DNA of 64,000 nt from Mycolicibacterium moriokaense (GCF_010726085.1 NZ_AP022560.1:4650001-4714000); one strand, 5' to 3'. Shown: positions 8,438 to 16,940, counted from the first letter of the stretch. Numbers and translations: made by a program. The notes: generated by a model from the letters alone, not told the origin.

Positions 8438-8806
8438 TCAGACCGCCCACACCAGCGCGAAGCCACACACACAGCCTGCGACCGACAGGACCAAGGACAC
8501 AACCGCATTCACCAAAGCCAGCATCCGCCGGCCCTGTTGGACCAGCCGCACGGTTTCGAAACTCGCGGTGCTGAACGTCGTGTACCCGCCGCAGAATCCG
8601 GTCCCCAGCACCGTCTGCCAGGCGCTGGACTGGCCGTGGAAGAGCACGATCCCGGCGAGGACGCCGAGGAGCAGCGATCCCGTGATGTTGATGACGACGG
8701 TGGCCAACGGAAACGGCGACCGCCACCGCTCCTTCGTCCATGAGTCGAGCAGGAATCGCGTCACCGCACCGGACGCTCCGGCGAGGAAGGTGAGGATGGC
8801 GATCAT
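8438..8806 (-). CDS. crcB: Fluoride ion channel CrcB/Fluc (second subunit)
   Basis: A 122-residue four-helix fluoride channel subunit. Family signatures are visible: GAVTRFLLD at the N-terminus, the conserved Asn in VVINITGSLLLG (helix 2), and GFCGGYTTFSTASFETV in helix 3, which carries the Phe/Thr/Ser polar track. The ATG at 8806 overlaps the stop of the other crcB gene (ATGA). An upstream extension of the frame is just shadow of that gene. Fluc channels are dual-topology dimers; two adjacent genes may form a heterodimer. Confidence 0.92.
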   Translation of the reverse strand: MIAILTFLAGASGAVTRFLLDSWTKERWRSPFPLATVVINITGSLLLGVLAGIVLFHGQSSAWQTVLGTGFCGGYTTFSTASFETVRLVQQGRRMLALVNAVVSLVLSVAGCVCGFALVWAV

Positions 8807-9321
8807 GCGGGCGCCCTCCTGCGGTGCACACTTGCGACCACCACGATGCCGAGCCAGGCGGTGATCACACCGCCCACCACGCTGAGCACGCCGTAACTGA
8901 TCGCCGTTCCGAGGTGGCCGTGCCTCTCCAGCAGCACGACCTCCAGGGCGAAGGTGCTGTACGTGGTGAACGCCCCGCAGAATCCGGTGCCGGCACAGAG
9001 GCGCGTGCGCCGACGCCATCCGGCGTCATCGCCGAGCCGGGCGAGTCCCTCCAGCAGCGCGCCGAGGACGAAGGCGCCGCTGAGGTTGATCAGAAAGGTC
9101 GCCCACGGCCACGATGCGCCGTCGTGCGGTATGAGCTTCTCGATGTAATACCGCAGCGCCGTCCCCGCGATACCGCCTGCGAAGATCCACGCCAACGCCG
9201 AAGGACGTAGATGCAGCGGCCGGACGGCAGGAGCGTCGGGATCGATAGGCAACTCGGCGTGCGAATCGTCCGCGGGGCGTGCCACGTCAGCCGGATCGTC
9301 GTCCTCCGGATCCCCCGTCAT
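8803..9321 (-). CDS. crcB: Fluoride ion channel CrcB/Fluc (first subunit, long N-terminus)
   Basis: A 172-residue Fluc subunit with an extra acidic N-terminal tail of about 40 residues (MTGDPEDDDPADVARPADD and so on) before the first helix. Core signatures are AGTALRYYIEK, FLINLSGAFVLGALLEG (conserved Asn) and GTGFCGAFTTYSTFALE. It exports fluoride passively from the cytoplasm. It overlaps the second crcB by 4 bases, the usual arrangement of paired Fluc genes in Gram-positive bacteria. I see no fluoride riboswitch in the leader. Confidence 0.92.
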   Translation of the reverse strand: MTGDPEDDDPADVARPADDSHAELPIDPDAPAVRPLHLRPSALAWIFAGGIAGTALRYYIEKLIPHDGASWPWATFLINLSGAFVLGALLEGLARLGDDAGWRRRTRLCAGTGFCGAFTTYSTFALEVVLLERHGHLGTAISYGVLSVVGGVITAWLGIVVVASVHRRRAPA

Positions 9322-9462
9322 GTGAAGGCCTTAGACACGGCCACGAGGATGGCGGCAGGAGCTATCAACCGGTCGGCGGTTCGAGCGACCCTGGCCCGGG
9401 CAAGATCCATCACCAGCGGTGACTGTACCGCTCGAGCAGCGTGAAAGCGGGCTTCCAAGGGC

Positions 9463-9481
9463 AAAGGTAAGCCTAGCCTCA
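9463..9481. promoter_or_regulatory. IdeR iron box upstream of mbtL
   Basis: The 19-mer AAAGGTAAGCCTAGCCTCA is a near-palindrome; read on the minus strand it agrees with the IdeR consensus TTAGGTTAGGCTAACCTAA at 14 of 19 positions. It overlaps the expected -35 region of a TACCGT -10 at 9497-9502, so iron-loaded IdeR would block mbtL-mbtM-mbtN transcription. Confidence 0.82.
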
Positions 9482-9496
9482 CCTTCGATTCGGGTG

Positions 9497-9502
9497 TACC
9501 GT
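9497..9502 (+). promoter_or_regulatory. -10 element of the mbtLMN operon
   Basis: TACCGT fits the mycobacterial TANNNT -10 and ends 8 bases before the GTG of mbtL, implying a leaderless or nearly leaderless mRNA. Confidence 0.5.
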
Positions 9503-9510
9503 CCCACGCC

Positions 9511-9780
9511 GTGAAGCCGTCTACTCCCGAAGCGGTGAGCACCGCCCTCACCGAAATCCTCCGCGAAGACATGAACGTCGACATCGCCCGGGTCACCCGA
9601 GAGTCCAGACTCATCGACGACGTCGGCCTCGACTCCGTCGCCTTCGCGGTCGGCATGGTCGCCATCGAGGACAAACTCGGCGTGGCACTTTCCGAAGAGG
9701 ACCTGCTCAGCTGCGATACCGTCGGTGACCTCGAAGCGGCCATCCTCGCGAAGGTGCCTGCCGCTCAGGGGAACTCATGA
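9511..9780 (+). CDS. mbtL: Acyl carrier protein MbtL for mycobactin lipidation
   Basis: An 89-residue acyl carrier protein. The phosphopantetheine attachment serine is in the motif VGLDSVAFA, after the usual acidic helix (RESRLIDD). In the mbt-2 pathway MbtL receives the fatty acyl chain activated by MbtM, the chain is desaturated by MbtN and then transferred to the hydroxylysine epsilon-amine of mycobactin by MbtK. The gene leads a three-gene operon (overlap of 4 bases with mbtM) behind an IdeR box, so expression should rise in low iron. Identity rests on the acyl carrier signature plus the complete mbtL-mbtM-mbtN-mbtK context. Confidence 0.92.
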   Translation: MKPSTPEAVSTALTEILREDMNVDIARVTRESRLIDDVGLDSVAFAVGMVAIEDKLGVALSEEDLLSCDTVGDLEAAILAKVPAAQGNS

Positions 9781-11357
9781 CCGATTTGGCCGACGCGCTA
9801 TCGGCAGCAATGCGGGGTGCCCCGACCAAGCTGTCGGTGCTCGATACCGAGAACGACAAGTGGATTCATCACCCCTGGCAAGAGGTCCACGCGCGATCCG
9901 AGAACGTCGCCGAACGCATCGTCGACGACGGGTCGACTGCGGTCGGGCTTGTCGGCGACCCGACCGTGGAGTTCATCGCTGCGATTCCCGGCGCGTTCTT
10001 CGCAGGCGCGGGACTGTCCATCCTGCCGGGCCCGATCCGGCGTGCCCATCCGCAGGAGTGGGCCAAGAGCACGGTGGACCGATTCCGCAGCATCGGAGTG
10101 ACGACCGCCTTCAGCCACGGCGCCGAGTTGGAGTTGCTGCGCGCACACGCCGAGGGCCTCGTCGTCCACGACCTCACCGAGGTCGCGCACATACACCGTT
10201 CCACCACCTTCCACGGCCCGCGGGCCGCAGATACCGCGATCCTGCAGGGCACGGCGGGATCGACGGGAACGCCACGCACGGCGCAGATTTCGCCCTTTGC
10301 CGCACTCTCGAACCTGCGCGGACTCCAGACGCGAGTCAACATCAACGAAAGCAGCCGCACGCACAGCTGGCTGCCGCTCTACCACGACATGGGGCTGACA
10401 TTCCTGCTCGTGTCCACGCTGTCGCAGGCGGAGCTGTGGCAGGCGCCCACCAAGGCGTTCGCGGGCAACCCGTTCAACTGGCTCAAATGGCTGGACGAGA
10501 GCAAGGCCACCATGACCGCGGCGCCGAACATGGCATTCAACATCATCGGCAAGTACGCCGGCGGTCTGTCCGATCTGAACCTGAGCAACCTCGGCTTCAC
10601 CCTCAACGGCGGTGAGCCCATCGACTGCGAGGGATACGCACGCTTTTCCACCGAGTTGGCCCGGTTCGGATTCAACCCGAACTCGCTGGCACCGTCCTAC
10701 GGTCTCGCCGAATCCACCTGTGCGGTAACCATTCCCGTACCGTTCACCGGACTTCGGCTCGACGAGGTCACCGTCACCACCGACGAGGGCGAGGCCACCC
10801 GGCAGTTCGCGGTGCTCGGCCACCCGATCCCCGGCATGGAGGTCCGGGTGAACACCGATGAGACCCGCTCCACCGAGGTGACCGGACGCGACGTCGGCGA
10901 GGTGGAAGTCCGTGGCACGTCACTCATGACGGGATACGTCGGCCAAGATCCGATCGATTCCCAAGAATGGCTGCCCACAGGCGATCTCGGTTACCTCACC
11001 GACGACGGCCTCGTCATCTGTGGCCGCGCCAAGGAACTCATCACGGTCGCAGGCCGCAACATATTCCCCACCGAGGTGGAGCGCGTCGCCGGCAAGATCG
11101 AGGGTGTACGCGACGGGTGCGTCATCGCGACGGGCACGGGTGAGTCGACGGCACGTCCCAAGCTCGTCATCACGGCGGAGTTCAAGGGTGAGGACGAATC
11201 CGCGGCGCGCAGCGCCGTCGTCGCACGCGTCGCGTCGGAATGCGGCGTGGTGCCCGCGGATGTCGTGTTCGTGAAACCCGGTGCGCTGCCGCGTACGTCC
11301 TCCGGCAAGCTGCGCCGGTTGGAGGTCAAGCGCAACCTGGAGGGAGCCAGCCGATGA
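9777..11357 (+). CDS. mbtM: Fatty acyl-AMP ligase MbtM (FadD33)
   Basis: A 526-residue adenylate-forming enzyme that activates a long-chain fatty acid as acyl-AMP and loads it on MbtL. The AMP-binding P-loop is [16 protein letters not shown] (about 159-174). The [12 protein letters not shown] motif is typical of fatty acyl-AMP ligases, which make acyl-ACP rather than acyl-CoA. The hinge and C-terminal domain show [22 protein letters not shown] and the catalytic lysine region [10 protein letters not shown]. The ATG overlaps the mbtL stop by 4 bases, and the stop overlaps mbtN. Confidence 0.95.
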   Translation: MTDLADALSAAMRGAPTKLSVLDTENDKWIHHPWQEVHARSENVAERIVDDGSTAVGLVGDPTVEFIAAIPGAFFAGAGLSILPGPIRRAHPQEWAKSTVDRFRSIGVTTAFSHGAELELLRAHAEGLVVHDLTEVAHIHRSTTFHGPRAADTAILQGTAGSTGTPRTAQISPFAALSNLRGLQTRVNINESSRTHSWLPLYHDMGLTFLLVSTLSQAELWQAPTKAFAGNPFNWLKWLDESKATMTAAPNMAFNIIGKYAGGLSDLNLSNLGFTLNGGEPIDCEGYARFSTELARFGFNPNSLAPSYGLAESTCAVTIPVPFTGLRLDEVTVTTDEGEATRQFAVLGHPIPGMEVRVNTDETRSTEVTGRDVGEVEVRGTSLMTGYVGQDPIDSQEWLPTGDLGYLTDDGLVICGRAKELITVAGRNIFPTEVERVAGKIEGVRDGCVIATGTGESTARPKLVITAEFKGEDESAARSAVVARVASECGVVPADVVFVKPGALPRTSSGKLRRLEVKRNLEGASR

Positions 11358-12517
11358 CGGCGCCCGCCGATGTTGAGGCGGAAAAATTCACCGAGCTGCT
11401 CGATCGGGTCTTCGACGACCGGGTGACGAAGTGGACTGCGGAGGCCGAAGAGACCGAGCGGTTTCCGCGCGAGCTCATCGAATACCTGGGCGACTCAGGT
11501 GTTTTCGCGTCGAAGTGGCCGACTGGTCAGCAGCAGTGCGACGTCGCAAAGGTTATCGCGCTGGCCAGGAAGCTCGGCGCACTGGGATCAGCGGGTATCG
11601 GCGTCGGCGTCGGGCTGCACGACGCGGGCATCGCAATCCTGCGTCGCTTCGGCAAGTCGGACTACCTCCGCAACATCGCCGAACAGGCCATCCGTGGCGA
11701 GGCCGTGCTCTGCATCGGCGCTTCGGAGCAGTCGGGAGGGTCCGACCTGCAGATCGTCGGCACACAGGTCCGTTCCGTGTGCGACGGTTTCGAGGTCAAG
11801 GGCATCAAGAAGTTCGTCTCGCTGTCGCCGATCGCCGATCACGTGTTGGCGGTTGCGCGCAGCGTCGACCACGATCCGAACAGCACGCACGGCAGCGTGG
11901 TCGTCGTCGCCGTCCCGTTGGCACAGTGCGAGATTCAGACGCCGTACCGCAAGGTCGGTGCGGGACCGCTGGACACCGCCGCCGTACACATCGACACCTG
12001 GGTACCCGCCGACGCTCTGGTCGCCCGCGCGGGGATCGGCCTGGCAGCCATCTCCTGGGGACTGGCGCAGGAGCGAATGTCGGTGGCCGGCCTGGTGTCG
12101 ACGTCCGCTCAGCGTGTCATCGGAATCACGCTGGCGCGCATGATGACTCGCCGACAGTTCGGCCACACGCTGTTTGAGCATCAGGCGCTGCGGTTGCGCA
12201 TCGCCGACCTGCAGGCCCGCGTCGACATGTTGCGCTATGCGCTCGACGGCATCGCGGCGACGGGCAAGTTGGACCTACGCACCGCGGCGGCCATGAAGGT
12301 CACCGCGGCCCGCCTCGGCGAAGAGGTGTTCAACGAGTGCATGCACATCTTCGGCGGGTCGGGTTATCTGGTGGACGAGACGCCGCTGGGCAAATGGTGG
12401 CGCGATATGAAGCTGGCGCGCGTCGGCGGCGGCACCGATGAAGTGTTGTGGGAACTGGTCGCGGCGGCGATGAAGCCGGACTACGACGGCTACGCCGAGT
12501 TCAACCAGCTACCCTAA
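11354..12517 (+). CDS. mbtN: Acyl-ACP dehydrogenase MbtN (FadE14)
   Basis: A 387-residue acyl-CoA-dehydrogenase-fold flavoenzyme that introduces the double bond in the MbtL-bound acyl chain of mycobactin. Visible features are the substrate/FAD strand [17 protein letters not shown], the helix motif [22 protein letters not shown], and the FAD-binding end [20 protein letters not shown] followed by [14 protein letters not shown]. The ATG at 11354 overlaps the mbtM stop. The frame is open upstream, but those codons are out-of-frame mbtM sequence. A hairpin terminator follows. Confidence 0.93.
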   Translation: MTAPADVEAEKFTELLDRVFDDRVTKWTAEAEETERFPRELIEYLGDSGVFASKWPTGQQQCDVAKVIALARKLGALGSAGIGVGVGLHDAGIAILRRFGKSDYLRNIAEQAIRGEAVLCIGASEQSGGSDLQIVGTQVRSVCDGFEVKGIKKFVSLSPIADHVLAVARSVDHDPNSTHGSVVVVAVPLAQCEIQTPYRKVGAGPLDTAAVHIDTWVPADALVARAGIGLAAISWGLAQERMSVAGLVSTSAQRVIGITLARMMTRRQFGHTLFEHQALRLRIADLQARVDMLRYALDGIAATGKLDLRTAAAMKVTAARLGEEVFNECMHIFGGSGYLVDETPLGKWWRDMKLARVGGGTDEVLWELVAAAMKPDYDGYAEFNQLP

Positions 12518-12536
12518 ACTCCTTCACAAGTTTCCC

Positions 12537-12602
12537 TCCGCGAGCAGACGCGAAAACCCCCAAAAATGCGCAGAAATGGGGGGTTTCGCGTCTGCTCGCG
12601 GA
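12537..12602. terminator. Bidirectional hairpin between mbtN and mbtK
   Basis: Near-perfect 25-bp inverted arms (12537-12561 and 12578-12602, one position slipped in the C/G run) enclose a 16-base loop. It lies exactly between two convergent stops and begins with the sequence CGCGAGCAGACG, which recurs in the hairpin at 31859-31922. Confidence 0.8.
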
Positions 12603-13229
12603 TTAAACGGGTGTATCCGACGGTGAGCGCGACAGCGCGTACAGCGCCATGCGCCGGTTCGACATGTCGTGCTCACCGAGAAACACGGCGCCCGCGAACT
12701 CGCAGACCCCACGCGCTCCGGCGTTGCGGTGGTCCGGGTCGAACATGATGCGACGGCACCGCGGTTCGAGCTCGAAGATGCTGGAGACCAAGCGAGGCAA
12801 CATGATCGGCGCGATCCCCCGGTTGACGAACCGCAGATCCGCGATCGCCGCGTGCAATCCGATGTCGTGCGGGTCCGCGTCATAGCGCGGCGCGATCGAG
12901 TCCTTCGCCGCGCGGTAGAGCTCGAGGTAGGCGAACGGCTGCCCACGGAAGCTGGCGATGAACGGGCGCGAGTACTCGCCGTCGAGTTGCGCCTGGAGAT
13001 AGCGCTGCCACCTCTGCGGTGGCCACGGGTACTCCCATGCCTCCACCAGGTGCGGGCGATTCATCCAATCCGACACCATCTCCGAGTCGGCCTCGGCGTT
13101 GACGAGCCGCACGTCGTACGGTTCGGCCAGAGTGGGCGTCGGCGGCGCACCCACGGCGCGGACCTCGTCGGATATCGACGTCAGCTCACGCGGCAGGACG
13201 GGTGATGGCGCCTGGTCAATGTCGGTCAT
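12603..13229 (-). CDS. mbtK: Mycobactin N6-acyltransferase MbtK (GNAT fold)
   Basis: A 208-residue GNAT acyltransferase of the IucB/MbtK type, which transfers the long acyl chain from MbtL to the lysine epsilon-amino group of mycobactin. After a Pro-rich N-terminal tail of about 35 residues, the core shows [60 protein letters not shown] and the acyl-CoA-binding [24 protein letters not shown]. His and Asp residues in the DPHDIG stretch fit the known family active site. An IdeR box lies 26 bases upstream of the start. It converges on mbtN, as in the mbt-2 locus of M. tuberculosis (Rv1344-Rv1347c). Confidence 0.93.
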   Translation of the reverse strand: MTDIDQAPSPVLPRELTSISDEVRAVGAPPTPTLAEPYDVRLVNAEADSEMVSDWMNRPHLVEAWEYPWPPQRWQRYLQAQLDGEYSRPFIASFRGQPFAYLELYRAAKDSIAPRYDADPHDIGLHAAIADLRFVNRGIAPIMLPRLVSSIFELEPRCRRIMFDPDHRNAGARGVCEFAGAVFLGEHDMSNRRMALYALSRSPSDTPV

Positions 13230-13254
13230 TGACCGCCGAGCCTACCCGAGTAAC

Positions 13255-13273
13255 TGAGGCGAGGCTTACCTAC
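13255..13273. promoter_or_regulatory. IdeR iron box upstream of mbtK
   Basis: TGAGGCGAGGCTTACCTAC matches the 19-bp IdeR consensus TTAGGTTAGGCTAACCTAA at 14 positions, 26 bases before the mbtK ATG. Both mbt-2 transcription units therefore carry a box. Confidence 0.8.
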
Positions 13274-13286
13274 CTCCAGGGCAGCT

Positions 13287-13451
13287 CTAATCGCCGAACA
13301 ACTCTTCGATCGCCTTCTGTTCCAGCTCTATCCAGCGGTCGACATGCTCACGGACCCGCGCCACGACGTCCTCGTCGAGGTGCTTCGCCCCATCGGGGGT
13401 GATCCGGCAGATGTCATCGGCACAGCGAATGCGGGAACGACCGTCACAACC
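13287..13451 (-). pseudogene. Small Cys-containing reading frame without a usable start
   Basis: A 54-codon open stretch on the minus strand has protein-like composition: a Cys-bearing N-terminal part (GCDGRSRIRCADDICRIT) and an amphipathic acidic helix with REHVDRWIELEQKAIEELFGD at the end. No ATG, GTG or TTG precedes the conserved-looking part; a GTG four codons upstream is cut off by an in-frame TGA (13452-13454). It may be a decayed gene, a gene with a rare ATT start (13428-13430), or may reflect a sequencing error. Function unknown. Confidence 0.4.
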
Positions 13452-13501
13452 TCAGGTGGTACCCACATCGCGAGCGCCCCATCCCGTGCAATCGTGGAGA
13501 C

Positions 13502-13696
13502 ATGGACGCCGACCGGGTCGCGGAACTGCAACGCTGGCAGGACTCGGGTGCCGTGTGGGAGGTGATCTCCCGTCACGGCGACACCGTGACGGTCGCCCTG
13601 TTGCGGTGCGACGGAGGCGAAGAGATGGAGCGGTTCACGTCCGACGACTCACGGCTCCTGGACTTCATCGGCGACCGGCAGCGCAGCGACGACTGA
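13502..13696 (+). CDS. Conserved small protein, unknown function
   Basis: A 64-residue acidic protein (MDADRVAELQRWQDSGAVWEV at the start, then two predicted strands around VISRHGDTVTVALLRCDGG and a helix ending in LLDFIGDR). Composition and codon usage fit a real mycobacterial gene, and GGAG precedes the ATG. I recognise no family. A strong terminator hairpin follows at once. Confidence 0.65.
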   Translation: MDADRVAELQRWQDSGAVWEVISRHGDTVTVALLRCDGGEEMERFTSDDSRLLDFIGDRQRSDD

Positions 13697-13713
13697 GGTC
13701 CTGTAGCGACAAA

Positions 13714-13739
13714 GCCGCCCCACCCGGAGGCGGGGCGGC
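13714..13739. terminator. GC-rich hairpin terminator between convergent genes
   Basis: GCCGCCCC (13714-13721) and GGGGCGGC (13732-13739) form a perfect 8-bp stem with a 10-base loop, between the stop at 13696 and the convergent stop at 13754. Confidence 0.7.
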
Positions 13740-13753
13740 CCGTCAGACGCCGA

Positions 13754-14101
13754 TCAGAATGGTGCGGCTCGGAACTCTCCGTTCCAATGCACGCCCCACA
13801 CGTTCAGCTCGCTGTTCCACTCCACCGGCAGCCACGGCGCCCAATAGGGCGGAGGCGGAGCGGGTGGCGCCCAGACCGGCACGACGTAATTGCGATGCCC
13901 GGGTGGCGGAAGCCCGCCGTGCCCCGGCGGCAGCGGGTTGCCCGGTCCACCGAAGTTCGCGCCAGGGCCGGGAACCGGCCAGGGCGGCGGCGGGCCCGGC
14001 CATTTCGGACCGGCGTTCGCGACACCCGATCCGATCCCCAGTGCGGCGCCCGCCAACGCGCCTGCACATATCGCAGTGACCACGCGTTTCTTGACATTCA
14101 T
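13754..14101 (-). CDS. Secreted Pro/Gly-rich protein
   Basis: A 115-residue exported protein. Residues 1-30 form a clear Sec signal peptide (MNVKKRVV, then an Ala/Gly-rich hydrophobic core) with a likely cleavage after GVANA. The mature part is dominated by Pro, Gly, Trp and Tyr (PGPPPPWPVPGPG; PAPPPPYWAPWLP) and ends in LNVWGVHWNGEFRAAPF. Only the C-terminal 35 residues look folded. It probably sits in the cell envelope or outside. GAAGGAG lies 8 bases before the ATG. Function unknown. Confidence 0.8.
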   Translation of the reverse strand: MNVKKRVVTAICAGALAGAALGIGSGVANAGPKWPGPPPPWPVPGPGANFGGPGNPLPPGHGGLPPPGHRNYVVPVWAPPAPPPPYWAPWLPVEWNSELNVWGVHWNGEFRAAPF

Positions 14102-14124
14102 TTAGGTCGACTCCTTCAATCGCA

Positions 14125-14143
14125 TGCCCACCGAGTGTGGGCA
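14125..14143 (-). terminator. Hairpin after the tetR gene
   Basis: TGCCCAC-CGAGT-GTGGGCA is a perfect 7-bp stem with a 5-base loop, between the TetR stop (14188) and the secreted-protein gene. Confidence 0.55.
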
Positions 14144-14187
14144 GGCCGACCCCCGACCCTCGTGGACTACCCGTGGGCCTACGCCCG

Positions 14188-14727
14188 CTAAACGCCTGCT
14201 CGGCGCACCAGATCGACGAACGCCGCCGCCGCCGCGTCGACACCTTCGTGGTCGTCGGTCGCCACCAGATCGAGCAGCAACCCTCGCGCGACAGCCAGGC
14301 CCAGGCGCATCATCGCAGGATCGACTGCCCGCGCCGCCTCATCGTCAAGCCAGGCGTGCACGGCAGCGGGCACCATCCGCGCGAAGGGCTGCTCGCCCTG
14401 CACACCGCGCGCATAGCACTCGAAGAACAGCCGCTCGAACGGGCGTAGCTCGGGCCGGCGCAGGTCCGCCCACATGGCGGCGATCGCGTCCGCCGGGTCG
14501 TCAGGCAGCTCGTGCATCGCTGTCATCTGCCGTCGCTCAACCTCGTCGACGATGGCCAAGAGAAGTTCGTCGCGCGACCCGAAATGGTGCAGCAGCATGC
14601 GATGGCTGGTGCCGACGGCGGCTGCAACATCGCGGAGCGAGCGATCGCCGATGCCGGCCGCCGCGAACTCCTCCACCAGCGCGTCGAGCAGCGCCTGGCG
14701 CCGCTCTAGGTCAAGAGGCCGGGCCAT
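14188..14727 (-). CDS. TetR-family transcriptional regulator
   Basis: A 179-residue repressor. The N-terminal HTH domain (residues 8-55) shows LLDALVEEFAAAGIGDRSLRDVAAAVGTSHRMLLHHFGSRDELL, the standard TetR recognition helix ending in HHFGSRDEL. The C-terminal helical domain would bind an unidentified small ligand. It overlaps the upstream SRPBCC gene by 17 bases and is co-transcribed with it. The 20-bp palindrome over the SRPBCC start is its most likely operator, which gives autoregulation. Confidence 0.88.
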   Translation of the reverse strand: MARPLDLERRQALLDALVEEFAAAGIGDRSLRDVAAAVGTSHRMLLHHFGSRDELLLAIVDEVERRQMTAMHELPDDPADAIAAMWADLRRPELRPFERLFFECYARGVQGEQPFARMVPAAVHAWLDDEAARAVDPAMMRLGLAVARGLLLDLVATDDHEGVDAAAAAFVDLVRRAGV

Positions 14728-15157
14728 CGAGGTGGTACAGCTGCTCGCTTCGCGCCTTGAGGCCGACGGCCTCCATGTCGAGGTAGCGCCGCGTCATCCG
14801 CCGCACGGCGAGGCCGACCAATGCCCCGATCGGTCCACGCTGGTCGATCTGCTGACGCACCCGCGTCCGGCCGTCGGAGATGGCGGTGACCTCGTGGCTG
14901 GCCACCGTCAGGCCGCCGGGCGAGCGCTGCACCCAGGTCCATGACTCGCCGGGTGCCACGTCGGTGACCTCCCACACCAGCTTGGGCATGCGCGGTTGTT
15001 TGATCTCGAAGCGCTTGCCCACGGCGAGGCCCGCGCCATCGAGGGCGACCAGGCTGGTGACCGAGGCCGTCCACTCAGGCCAGTGCTCGACGTCGCTGAA
15101 GACGTCCCAGACGACGGTGGCTGGTGCGTCGATGTCGACACCCGCATCGGTAATCAT
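14711..15157 (-). CDS. SRPBCC (polyketide cyclase/START-like) protein
   Basis: A 148-residue helix-grip protein. It starts TDAGVDIDAPATVVWDVFSDVEHWPEWTASV, the typical SRPBCC opening, and ends with a long C-terminal helix (VRRMTRRYLDMEAVGLKARSEQ). The fold forms a cavity for lipids or polyketides; the ligand is unknown. The ATG at 15157 is preferred over an in-frame start 72 bases upstream because a TACCGT -10 lies 7 bases before it and the fold begins at residue 2. It is the first gene of a two-gene unit with tetR. Confidence 0.82.
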   Translation of the reverse strand: MITDAGVDIDAPATVVWDVFSDVEHWPEWTASVTSLVALDGAGLAVGKRFEIKQPRMPKLVWEVTDVAPGESWTWVQRSPGGLTVASHEVTAISDGRTRVRQQIDQRGPIGALVGLAVRRMTRRYLDMEAVGLKARSEQLYHLDGPAS

Positions 15158-15174
15158 GTACCAGACGGTACATG
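15155..15174. promoter_or_regulatory. TetR-type operator overlapping promoter and start codon
   Basis: CATGTACC-AGAC-GGTACATG is a perfect 8-bp inverted repeat with a 4-base spacer. It covers the ATG of the SRPBCC gene and the TACCGT -10 of its leaderless promoter, so a bound repressor would block initiation directly. Confidence 0.75.
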
Positions 15175-15243
15175 AACTGCGTGCGCTGCGGAAGGCCGAA
15201 ATTGCGTGCGCGAGCCGCCCGATCCCCATACCGTCGAGCAGAC

Positions 15244-16932
15244 ATGGAGACTCCCTTCGACGACGACGTGTTCGACCGGCTCAACCGCCGCGACATCGCG
15301 CTCGACCTCGCCGAGGCCGTCGAGGAGGAGGTCGTCGACTCCGTCGGCGCCGTCGATCTCCCGTCCGCCGAGCCGACACTTCTGCTGCAGAAGATGGAGA
15401 ACAAACTCGTCCGGCACCACCTGGCGAAGCCCGACGTGCTGAGCGACGAACAGCTGCGCCGGCTGCGCTACATCCTCAACTTCGCCCGGCTCGCCGACTT
15501 CGAACCCGGGGCCGCCGGTCCAGGCGGCAGCCGCGGACGCGGCGACGTCTCCGTGGGCGCCGAACTCTCGCAATGGCGGACCAGGGTCGCCGACGCCCTC
15601 TATGTGCCGCTTCGCGAAGAACGCGACCCCACAACGGCATTGACGCGTGCGCGTGACGTCCTCGCGGAGCTGACCGACGGCCAGGACGAGCAGCGTCGGC
15701 TGCTGATCGAGAGGCACGCCAACGACTTCTCCCCCGCCGAACTCGATGCCGAAGTCGGCTACAAGAAACTCGTCACCGTACTCGGCGGCGGAGGCGGTGC
15801 GGGATTCGTCTATATCGGCGGCATGCAGCGGCTGCTCGAGGCAGGCCAGGTACCGGACTACATGATCGGTTCGTCGTTCGGCTCGATCATCGGCAGCGTG
15901 ATGGCCCGGACCCTGCCGATACCGGTCGACGAGTACGTCGCGTGGGCGAAAACGGTGACGTACGGCGCCATCCTCGGGCCCGAACGCCTGCGCCGCAGGC
16001 ACGGGCTGGCCGGTCTCTTCTCGCTGCGGTTCGACGACTTCGCCCACGCGCTGTTCAGCCGCGAGGACGGTGAACGGATGCGAATGGCGGACTTGACGAT
16101 TCCGCTCGACATCGTCGTGGCCGGTGTGCGCAAACAGCCGTATGCCGCACTGCCGTCGCGGTTTCGCCGTCCCGAACTCGCGGCGCTGCAGATGCGGTCG
16201 CTGCCCTTCCGTCCGATCGGCATCGGTGCGCAGGTCGCGCGCCGGCTGTGGCAGGTGTCGGCGTTCATCGACGTGCGGGTTGTCAAGCCGATCGTCGTGG
16301 GCGACGACGACCTCACGCGTGACATCGACGTCGTGGACGCCGCCTCCTTCTCGTCGGCGATTCCCGGTGTGCTGCACCATGAAACGAGCGACCGCAGGAT
16401 GGTCCCGATCCTCGACGCCCTGTGCAGGGAGAAGGGCGTCGCGGCGCTGGTCGACGGCGGCGCGGCGAGCAACGTCCCGGTCGAGCTGGCGTGGAAGCGC
16501 GTCCGCGACGGCAGGATCGGCACCCGCAACGCGTGCTACCTCGCGTTCGATTGCTTTCACCCGCAATGGGATCCGCGTCATCTGTGGCTCATTCCGATCG
16601 CGCAGGCGGTGCAGTTGCAGATGATGCGCAACGCTCCCTACGCCGACCACCTGGTGCGGTTCTCCCCGACATTGTCCCCCGCCAACCTCGCACCGTCGGG
16701 GGTGTCCATCGACCGCGCCTGCGCGTGGGGCCGAAAGAGCGCCGAAAAGGCCATCCCCGTCACCACGGCGCTGTTACAACCGACGTGGTGGGAAGGCGAC
16801 CGACCCGCGGTCCCCGACACCAAGCCCGGCGATCGTCGCAAATCGGTGGCACCGCCGATGAGTGCGGTGATGGCGACCCTCCAGGTGCCTCAGAATCGGT
16901 TGGCGCGGTGGCGAAACCAACGGCTGACGTGA
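15244..16932 (+). CDS. Patatin-like phospholipase with N-terminal DUF3336-like region
   Basis: A 562-residue lipid acyl hydrolase. The N-terminal 170 residues are helical and polar (DUF3336-like in position), followed by the patatin domain: oxyanion-hole loop TVLGGGGGAGFVYIGG, nucleophile elbow GSSFGS with Ser211, and the Asp of the catalytic dyad at about 404 in LVDGGAASNVPVE. It probably hydrolyses membrane or storage lipids in the cytoplasm or at the membrane. The ATG at 15244 is chosen over one at 15172, which lies inside the TetR operator; TACCGT at 15229-15234 gives a likely leaderless start. It diverges from the SRPBCC-tetR unit and could share its regulation. Confidence 0.88.
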   Translation: METPFDDDVFDRLNRRDIALDLAEAVEEEVVDSVGAVDLPSAEPTLLLQKMENKLVRHHLAKPDVLSDEQLRRLRYILNFARLADFEPGAAGPGGSRGRGDVSVGAELSQWRTRVADALYVPLREERDPTTALTRARDVLAELTDGQDEQRRLLIERHANDFSPAELDAEVGYKKLVTVLGGGGGAGFVYIGGMQRLLEAGQVPDYMIGSSFGSIIGSVMARTLPIPVDEYVAWAKTVTYGAILGPERLRRRHGLAGLFSLRFDDFAHALFSREDGERMRMADLTIPLDIVVAGVRKQPYAALPSRFRRPELAALQMRSLPFRPIGIGAQVARRLWQVSAFIDVRVVKPIVVGDDDLTRDIDVVDAASFSSAIPGVLHHETSDRRMVPILDALCREKGVAALVDGGAASNVPVELAWKRVRDGRIGTRNACYLAFDCFHPQWDPRHLWLIPIAQAVQLQMMRNAPYADHLVRFSPTLSPANLAPSGVSIDRACAWGRKSAEKAIPVTTALLQPTWWEGDRPAVPDTKPGDRRKSVAPPMSAVMATLQVPQNRLARWRNQRLT

Positions 16933-16940
16933 CCCGCGGC

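Noticed and set aside
9322..9462. Possible fluoride riboswitch before the crcB pair
   Set aside because: I could not find the conserved pseudoknot motif of the crcB class on the minus strand.
15154..16650. 498-codon open frame on the minus strand
   Set aside because: It is antisense to the patatin-like gene, which has clear catalytic motifs; the frame has shadow composition only.
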